The notes beneath the pieces are model-generated. The model made no database searches, was not told the origin of the DNA, and was given only the letters and a program-made list of their open reading frames with translations. A program made the translations under genes and the position numbers. A stretch of DNA of 7,346 bases from UBA1162 sp049513695. GTDB lineage: Bacteria > Chloroflexota > Dehalococcoidia > GIF9 > UBA5629. The stretch is from positions 1 to 7,346 of the forward strand of contig JBEKVW010000095.1 in the NCBI GenBank assembly GCA_049513695.1. Direction: 5' to 3'. Positions 1 through 3,786 of this stretch are shown piece by piece (within the stretch, counting starts at the first letter, position 1; every line of letters starts with the position of its first letter).

Positions 1-136
1 TTGGCCCCTTATATGTTTGCATCAGGCTGGTAATAGTTGAAAAGCCCCATTTATTAGTGTTGTTGGTGGCCCCTATATGTGCAACCGACTGGGGATTAAA
101 AAGCGGGTCCAGCTCTTTTAAGATATCAATTTCCAT
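1..136 (-). CDS. Acyl-CoA synthetase (NDP-forming), N-terminal fragment cut by the window edge
   Basis: The minus strand opens with ATG at 136-134 and stays open for 45 codons to the window edge. The product contains DPLFNPQSVAHIGATNN followed by KWGF and a YKGP segment. This is the typical start of the CoA-binding Rossmann domain of NDP(ADP)-forming acyl-CoA synthetases, where PKSVAVIGAS leads into the first beta strand and glycine turn, and KG.YPVNP follows. Such enzymes interconvert acyl-CoA plus ADP and phosphate with acid, ATP and CoA in the cytoplasm. Only about 45 residues are visible, so the substrate, the presence of the catalytic His and any fused ATP-grasp domain cannot be judged. 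An AAGG lies 9 nt before the ATG. The gene diverges from NMO-like gene 1. The family call rests on the N-terminal motif alone; a stand-alone CoA-binding protein remains possible. Confidence 0.72.
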   Translation of the reverse strand, partial: MEIDILKELDPLFNPQSVAHIGATNNTNKWGFSTITSLMQTYKGP

Positions 137-174
137 TTTCCTGTACCTTCTACCTGGGTTATACAATAAAAAAA

Positions 175-193
175 TGCCTTGAGTCTCAAAGCA
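175..193. promoter_or_regulatory. Operator-like 19-bp imperfect palindrome over the -35 box of NMO-like gene 1
   Basis: The sequence TGCCTTGAGTCTCAAAGCA is an inverted repeat centred on T184. Eight of nine base pairs match; the only mismatch is 178/190. It fully covers the -35 hexamer at 179-184. Length, odd symmetry and position fit a dimeric repressor site, but no regulator gene is visible in the window to pair with it. It has no following T-tract, so it is not a terminator. Confidence 0.4.
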
Positions 194-207
194 CGATGGT
201 ATATAAT
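179..207 (+). promoter_or_regulatory. Candidate sigma70-type promoter for NMO-like gene 1
   Basis: TTGAGT (179-184), a 17-nt spacer and a perfect TATAAT (202-207) form a good sigma70-like promoter on the plus strand. Transcription would start near 214, giving a leader of about 95 nt before the ATG at 309. A 19-bp imperfect palindrome covers the -35 box, so the promoter may be repressor-controlled. Confidence 0.55.
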
Positions 208-231
208 ATCATCCCGACAGGCGCTGCACAA
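203..231 (-). promoter_or_regulatory. Candidate sigma70-type promoter for the leftward acyl-CoA synthetase gene
   Basis: On the minus strand TTGTGC (231-226) is followed after 17 nt by TATTAT (208-203), about 67 nt before the ATG at 136. The -10 differs from consensus at one base, while the -35 matches at only three. The -10 overlaps the rightward TATAAT at 202-207, so the two promoters would compete. Inferred from sequence only. Confidence 0.35.
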
Positions 232-291
232 ACTGTAAGAACTCAGCCATTATTTCCTATGTGATCATCTTCTCTACGCAAATATTCTCAG

Positions 292-307
292 GTTAAAGGA
301 GTTTAAC
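292..307 (+). promoter_or_regulatory. Ribosome binding site inside the loop of a small inverted repeat
   Basis: GTTAAA (292-297) and TTTAAC (302-307) are perfect inverted arms around GGAG (298-301), the core of the Shine-Dalgarno sequence of NMO-like gene 1. In RNA this could be a 6-bp, A/U-rich hairpin presenting the SD in a 4-nt loop. The stem is weak and may have no role; the SD itself is convincing and fixes the ATG at 309. Confidence 0.5.
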
Positions 308-308
308 A

Positions 309-1361
309 ATGATAAAAACACGCATGACTGAACTTTTCGGTTGCAAGCATCCGATCATGCTGGCCGGCATGAACTGGGTTACTACGCCTGAACTGGTGGC
401 GGCTGTATGCAACGCCGGCGGGCTGGGCATATTTGCCACCGCCAGATGCACCCCCGAGGAAACCAGGAAATATATCCGCGAAATCAGGAGACTCACGGAC
501 AAACCCTTCGGCATCAATCAGCTTCTGATATTGGGGCAGGTGGCGCAGGATACAATCCAGGTAGCCATCGAAGAGAAAATACCCGTTATCAATTATACGC
601 TGGGAAAGCCCTGGTTCATCGACCAGGTACACGCCTACGGAGGCAAGGTCATCGGTACCACAGCCTTCGTAAAACACGCCATCAAGGCGGAACAACTGGG
701 ATGCGATGCCATCGTTGTTACCGGAGCGGAAGCGGCGGCACATGGTGAAGAAGCTACCACCCTGGTCATGCTGCCCATCGTCGCCAGCAAGGTCAAGATA
801 CCGATTATATCCGCAGGTGGTTACAGCGATGGAAGGGGCCTGGCGGCAGCCCTGGCACTGGGCGCCAGTGCCGTTTCTATGGGAACACGCTTTGCCCTCA
901 CCCAAGAAAGCATTGTGCATGATACCTTCAAGCAGCTCTGCCTCAAGGCTTCGGAGAACGATACTATAGTCAGCGATAAATTCGACGGAATGCGCGGCCG
1001 CGCCCTGAAAACACCTGTCACGGAGAAGATAGCCAAAGGCGGCTTCCCGGTGGTCGACGCCTTCAGAGGCGCCTATGATATTAAAACCATGCTGAACCTT
1101 AATTGGATGCAGTTTATAGGCATGGACTTCAAAATGATGGCCTCGGATGAAGACCATCCAATGTGGGTGCTGGCCCGCCAGGCCGCCGGTAACCTGCGCC
1201 ATACCAAGGCCCTCTACAACGGCGACACCAAAGAAGGCATTTTCTTCGCAGGACAGATAATCGGCGCCTGCAGCGATGTCCCGACTGCTGCTGAGCTTAT
1301 CGACAGGGTTATCGCTGAAGCGGAAGCAACCATTAAAAAGTCAAATTCCATGCTGGTCTGA
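309..1361 (+). CDS. NMO/FabK-like FMN-dependent flavoprotein, paralog 1
   Basis: The 350-residue product is a TIM-barrel flavoprotein of the nitronate monooxygenase/2-nitropropane dioxygenase family, which also includes the enoyl-ACP reductase FabK. The N-terminus (KTRMTELFGCKHPIMLAGM) and NAGGLG are typical of the FMN site. EAAAHG with His145 sits where the family has its catalytic His, and AGGYSDGRG (169-177) followed by LAAALALGA and MGTRF forms the FMN phosphate-binding part. No signal peptide or membrane segment is visible, so it should be cytoplasmic. The ATG at 309 has AAGGAG at 296-301 with 7 nt spacing. It resembles paralog 3 far more than paralog 2, sharing GGLGIF, AYGGKV, EAAAH and SAGGY-DGRG. 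The C-terminal part (about 240-290) is poorly conserved with both. The substrate is unknown. Beside acyl-CoA synthetase genes an acyl-thioester reductase or oxidase role is as likely as nitronate oxidation; that is inference. Confidence 0.88.
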   Translation: MIKTRMTELFGCKHPIMLAGMNWVTTPELVAAVCNAGGLGIFATARCTPEETRKYIREIRRLTDKPFGINQLLILGQVAQDTIQVAIEEKIPVINYTLGKPWFIDQVHAYGGKVIGTTAFVKHAIKAEQLGCDAIVVTGAEAAAHGEEATTLVMLPIVASKVKIPIISAGGYSDGRGLAAALALGASAVSMGTRFALTQESIVHDTFKQLCLKASENDTIVSDKFDGMRGRALKTPVTEKIAKGGFPVVDAFRGAYDIKTMLNLNWMQFIGMDFKMMASDEDHPMWVLARQAAGNLRHTKALYNGDTKEGIFFAGQIIGACSDVPTAAELIDRVIAEAEATIKKSNSMLV

Positions 1362-1378
1362 ATGGGAAAAACAATGAC

Positions 1379-1414
1379 AAGGGGGAGCGCTAAAGTCGGC
1401 GCTCCTCCTTTTTT
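1379..1414 (+). terminator. Rho-independent terminator of NMO-like gene 1
   Basis: GGGGGAGCGC (1381-1390) pairs with GCGCTCCTCC (1399-1408) around an 8-nt loop. One pair is G-T (1383/1406), and two A-T pairs can extend the base. A run of six T follows at 1409-1414. It lies 17 nt after the TGA of gene 1. Read from the other strand the hairpin is followed by a broken T-rich stretch, so it may also weakly terminate the converging NMO-like gene 2, which ends at 1429 and has no other terminator. Confidence 0.88.
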
Positions 1415-1428
1415 GACTTAGACGTGAA

Positions 1429-2421
1429 TTAGGCGGTATGAAACCTTTTCTGTGACCGGTTTAAAAGCTCCTCCGCCTGCTTGACCATCCCCTCCACCAA
1501 TTCCTTGCAGCTTACCACATTATGGATCAGGCCGATGGACTGGCCTACCGGAAGCAATCCGGCCTGTATATCTCCTTCGTCCCAGATAGCCGTCTGCCTC
1601 AGGCCCATGAGAAGAGGGGCAATTTCCTCAAGCTTGGCATGTCTGGATTCCATTTCCAGAATATCCTTAATCACTACATTTTTCAGGGCCCGGCCCTGCA
1701 ATTCAATCGTTTTACCATATAGGACAGTGTCGAATTCCTGCCGTACCACCAGCTCGTCTTTAACTTTGGAGTTCATGCGGCATTCTTTGGTGGCCATAAA
1801 CCTTGATGCCATCATAACGCCTTCAGCGCCCAGCATGAGCGCCGCCGCCAGCCCCCTTCCATCGGCGATGCCTCCCGTGGTAATGACGGGTATTTTCACA
1901 GATTCAGACATGCGGGGCGTGAGCACCACGGTCGTTACATCGTCGTTGAGAGGATGTCCTCCTTCCTCCACCCCGGCAGCGATCACTGCGTCATAGCCGG
2001 CATGCTCCGCGTGTATGGCATGCCTTACAGAACCGACTTTATGTATGAGCTTTGTTCCTGCATCATGTATACGCTTTACCGCGTCCGGGCCGAAAAATTT
2101 ATCTACCGGCGCGCCGGAGATTTCGAAAGCTGCCACTTTCTCAGCCAGACAGGCATCCAACCAGCCGGTGTACATCTCTTTGGTTATGCGAAACGAAGGT
2201 AGAAGCGAAAGGTTTACTGAAAAGGGCTTATCAGTCATCTCCCGGGTTTTCCGTATCGCCTGCCGCAGCTCTTCACCCGAATTGTAGTTAGCGGATGTTA
2301 TATTGCCCAGCGCACCTGCATTGCAGACGGCAGCGCACAGATCGGGCTTGCATAGCCACATCATACCTCCGCACATAATGGGATATTTGATACCAAATAG
2401 CTCGGTCATCCTAGTCTTCAT
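1429..2421 (-). CDS. NMO/FabK-like FMN-dependent flavoprotein, paralog 2 (diverged)
   Basis: The 330-residue product belongs to the same FMN TIM-barrel family as its neighbours. MKTRMTELFGIKYPIMCGGM at the N-terminus, EEGGH with the presumed catalytic His156, TGGIADGRG (182-190) and ALMLGAEGVMMASRF give the flavin-site signature. It is the most different of the three: NAGALG replaces NAGGLG, the His motif is EEGGHPLNDD rather than EAAAHG, and it is 12-20 residues shorter in the C-terminal part. The ATG at 2421 is chosen because AAGGAGG (2433-2427) lies 5 nt upstream. A TTG at 2442 in the same frame would put that site inside the gene. It is transcribed toward gene 1 and away from gene 3. The EEGGH form is close to the classical NMO/FabK motif. 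The substrate cannot be read from sequence; nitronate, enoyl thioester or another acyl substrate are all possible. Confidence 0.87.
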   Translation of the reverse strand: MKTRMTELFGIKYPIMCGGMMWLCKPDLCAAVCNAGALGNITSANYNSGEELRQAIRKTREMTDKPFSVNLSLLPSFRITKEMYTGWLDACLAEKVAAFEISGAPVDKFFGPDAVKRIHDAGTKLIHKVGSVRHAIHAEHAGYDAVIAAGVEEGGHPLNDDVTTVVLTPRMSESVKIPVITTGGIADGRGLAAALMLGAEGVMMASRFMATKECRMNSKVKDELVVRQEFDTVLYGKTIELQGRALKNVVIKDILEMESRHAKLEEIAPLLMGLRQTAIWDEGDIQAGLLPVGQSIGLIHNVVSCKELVEGMVKQAEELLNRSQKRFHTA

Positions 2422-2437
2422 GACAACCTCCTTGGCA

Positions 2438-2457
2438 AACAATTTATAACAATTTGT
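2438..2457. repeat. 10-bp tandem repeat at the predicted start of transcription of NMO-like gene 2
   Basis: AACAATTTAT (2438-2447) is followed directly by AACAATTTGT (2448-2457), nine of ten bases identical. A third AACAATT lies at 2485-2491 over the -35 box. The repeat period is about one helical turn and covers the predicted start site, which would suit a repressor binding side by side. The sequence is A/T-rich, so chance is possible. Confidence 0.35.
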
Positions 2458-2460
2458 GAT

Positions 2461-2489
2461 ATTATAACATGGCGATCTTACAAAAACAA
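2461..2489 (-). promoter_or_regulatory. Sigma70-type extended -10 promoter for NMO-like gene 2
   Basis: On the minus strand TTGTTT (2489-2484), a 17-nt spacer and a perfect TATAAT (2466-2461) preceded by TGT form an extended -10 promoter. Transcription would begin near 2454, leaving about 33 nt before the ATG at 2421. This is the most convincing promoter in the window. Confidence 0.62.
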
Positions 2490-2531
2490 TTAAAAAGGTT
2501 CAATTCACGAGCCTTCGCTTTATATGGTTTT

Positions 2532-2546
2532 TTCATTGACAATGAA
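2532..2546. promoter_or_regulatory. Perfect 15-bp palindrome over a TTGACA box upstream of NMO-like gene 3
   Basis: TTCATTGACAATGAA is a perfect inverted repeat centred on A2539 and contains a consensus -35 hexamer TTGACA (2536-2541). Its position on the -35 mirrors the palindrome upstream of NMO-like gene 1, but the half-sites differ, so the same regulator is not implied. No T-tract follows, which argues against a terminator. Confidence 0.42.
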
Positions 2547-2565
2547 TATAGTTTTTGAGAACATT
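2536..2565 (+). promoter_or_regulatory. Possible promoter for NMO-like gene 3
   Basis: TTGACA (2536-2541) is a perfect -35, but the -10 is poor: AACATT (2560-2565) at 18-nt spacing matches at three positions. TATAGT (2547-2552) is a better -10, yet has no -35 at the right distance. A promoter almost certainly lies in this divergent gap; its exact elements are uncertain. Confidence 0.3.
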
Positions 2566-2606
2566 ACGCTTCGATAAACCGCATTAAATAACGGAGGTTC
2601 CTGAAG

Positions 2607-3635
2607 GTGAAGACAAGAATTACTGAGCTTCTTGGAATAAAACATCCCATCGTACTTTCGGGTATGGCTTTTGTCAGCCTGCCTGAGCTGGTGGCCGCTG
2701 TCAGCAACGCCGGCGGACTGGGAATTTTCAACAGTGTAGCCAATACACCGGATCAGCTAAAAGGGATTATACAACAGATAAAGTCACTGACCGATAAGCC
2801 GTTTGCTATCAATGCTACTCTCATATTCCCCAACGGCAAGGAAAACGCCGAGGTTGCCATTGCCGAAAAGGCTCCCATCATCAATTTCGCCCTGGGCAAA
2901 GGGGACTGGATCATCAAAGGAGCACACGCTTACGGCGGCAAGGTCATATCTACCGTAGCTACCGAACGCCATGCCATAAGGGCGGCGGAACAGGGAGCGG
3001 ATGCCCTGATAGTCACCGGCCATGAAGCCGCTGCTCACGGCAGCGACGTGGGCGGATTGGTGCTACTTCCGCAGATCGCCAGCAAAGTTAAGACCCCCCT
3101 TATCTCGGCTGGCGGCTATTGCGATGGTCGCGGACTGGCAGCGGCCCTGGCCCTGGGCGCCGATGCCATTGCCATGGGCACACGCTTTGTATTAACTCAG
3201 GAGTGCACTGTGCACCCCCATATCAAACAGGTAGCCTTGAAAACCACTATGGAAGAGACCATTTATTCGGCTGGCATCGACGGCCTGCCGGGCCGCTGGT
3301 ACAGCAACAAACGGGCATTGGAAATGGCTAAAGGCAAGACATCCTATATTGAGGCCATGAAAGCTGGATGGGCGCTGCGCAAGCAGGTTGATATCCCCAT
3401 CTGGAAACTGCTTTTCGGCAGCCTGCAGAAAAGGGGCATCACAGAGCTGGCTCGGCAGGCCATCGGCATCGACGCATTGGGCAAAGTATTGAATGACGGA
3501 GACCTCGATAATGGGGTGGTGCCATTCGGGCAGGTGGTCGGTCGCATTGAAAACCTGGCTACTTGCAAAGAGGTCATCGAAAGCATAGTTGCCGAAGCCG
3601 AGGCAGTTATCAAGTCACTGCAGACTAAATTATAG
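2607..3635 (+). CDS. NMO/FabK-like FMN-dependent flavoprotein, paralog 3
   Basis: This 342-residue flavoprotein starts with GTG at 2607, supported by GGAGG (2593-2597) 9 nt upstream and by an N-terminus (MKTRITELLGIKHPIVLSGM) that aligns with both paralogs. Family features in order are SNAGGLGIF, AYGGKV, HEAAAHG with the presumed catalytic His144, SAGGYCDGRG (167-176), and ALALGADAIAMGTRF. It is cytoplasmic, with no export or membrane signal. It is the near paralog of gene 1, with matching blocks over the first 210 residues, but the region of about 235-300 differs, so substrate specificity may differ too. FabK-type members reduce enoyl thioesters with NAD(P)H, and NMO-type members oxidise nitronates with oxygen; the neighbourhood of acyl-CoA synthetases makes a CoA thioester substrate plausible. 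The TAG stop is followed by no clear terminator, so transcripts may read into the GNAT-synthetase gene 151 bp downstream. Confidence 0.88.
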   Translation: MKTRITELLGIKHPIVLSGMAFVSLPELVAAVSNAGGLGIFNSVANTPDQLKGIIQQIKSLTDKPFAINATLIFPNGKENAEVAIAEKAPIINFALGKGDWIIKGAHAYGGKVISTVATERHAIRAAEQGADALIVTGHEAAAHGSDVGGLVLLPQIASKVKTPLISAGGYCDGRGLAAALALGADAIAMGTRFVLTQECTVHPHIKQVALKTTMEETIYSAGIDGLPGRWYSNKRALEMAKGKTSYIEAMKAGWALRKQVDIPIWKLLFGSLQKRGITELARQAIGIDALGKVLNDGDLDNGVVPFGQVVGRIENLATCKEVIESIVAEAEAVIKSLQTKL

Positions 3636-3731
3636 TTGAATAAGGTCAGCCGGCCGCGCTGATAGGACAAAGATCAGGAGACAAACGGGCTGAGGCCATG
3701 TTCGAGCGTATTAATCGAATATGCTAATATT

Positions 3732-3763
3732 GTATTGAACTGTAATACTTAAACCTGTATGTA
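3732..3763 (+). promoter_or_regulatory. Weak promoter candidate with inverted repeat upstream of the GNAT-synthetase fusion
   Basis: TTGAAC (3735-3740) with a 17-nt spacer leads to TATGTA (3758-3763), a poor -10; TATTAA at 3762-3767 is better but too far away. GTATT (3732-3736) and AATAC (3744-3748) form a short inverted repeat around the -35. GTATTAAT also occurs twice (3708-3715 and 3761-3768). The 3636-3786 gap is otherwise A/T-rich and codes for nothing that I can recognise. Confidence 0.22.
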
Positions 3764-3786
3764 TTAATAATAACAAGGAGCTCAGA

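Noticed and set aside
3..94. Similar GGCCCC-TATATGT strings at about 4-16 and 68-79
   Set aside because: Both lie within the codons of the acyl-CoA synthetase start (YKGP and HIGAT); similarity is short and explained by coding.
137..308. Riboswitch or small RNA in the leader of NMO-like gene 1
   Set aside because: No conserved riboswitch core or strong structured hairpin was recognised; only the promoter elements and short inverted repeats already listed.
303..1202. Long open minus-strand frame of about 300 codons antisense to NMO-like gene 1
   Set aside because: It lacks recognisable motifs and a ribosome binding site, and lies fully inside a gene with strong family signatures; it is a codon-bias shadow.
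2422..2442. Upstream TTG start adding seven residues to NMO-like gene 2
   Set aside because: The added codons contain the AAGGAGG ribosome binding site for the ATG at 2421, and the paralogs begin at the equivalent of that ATG.
3646..3662. TCAGC/GCTGA hairpin with a 7-nt GC-rich loop after NMO-like gene 3
   Set aside because: The stem is only 5 bp and is not followed by a T-tract, so I do not call it a terminator.
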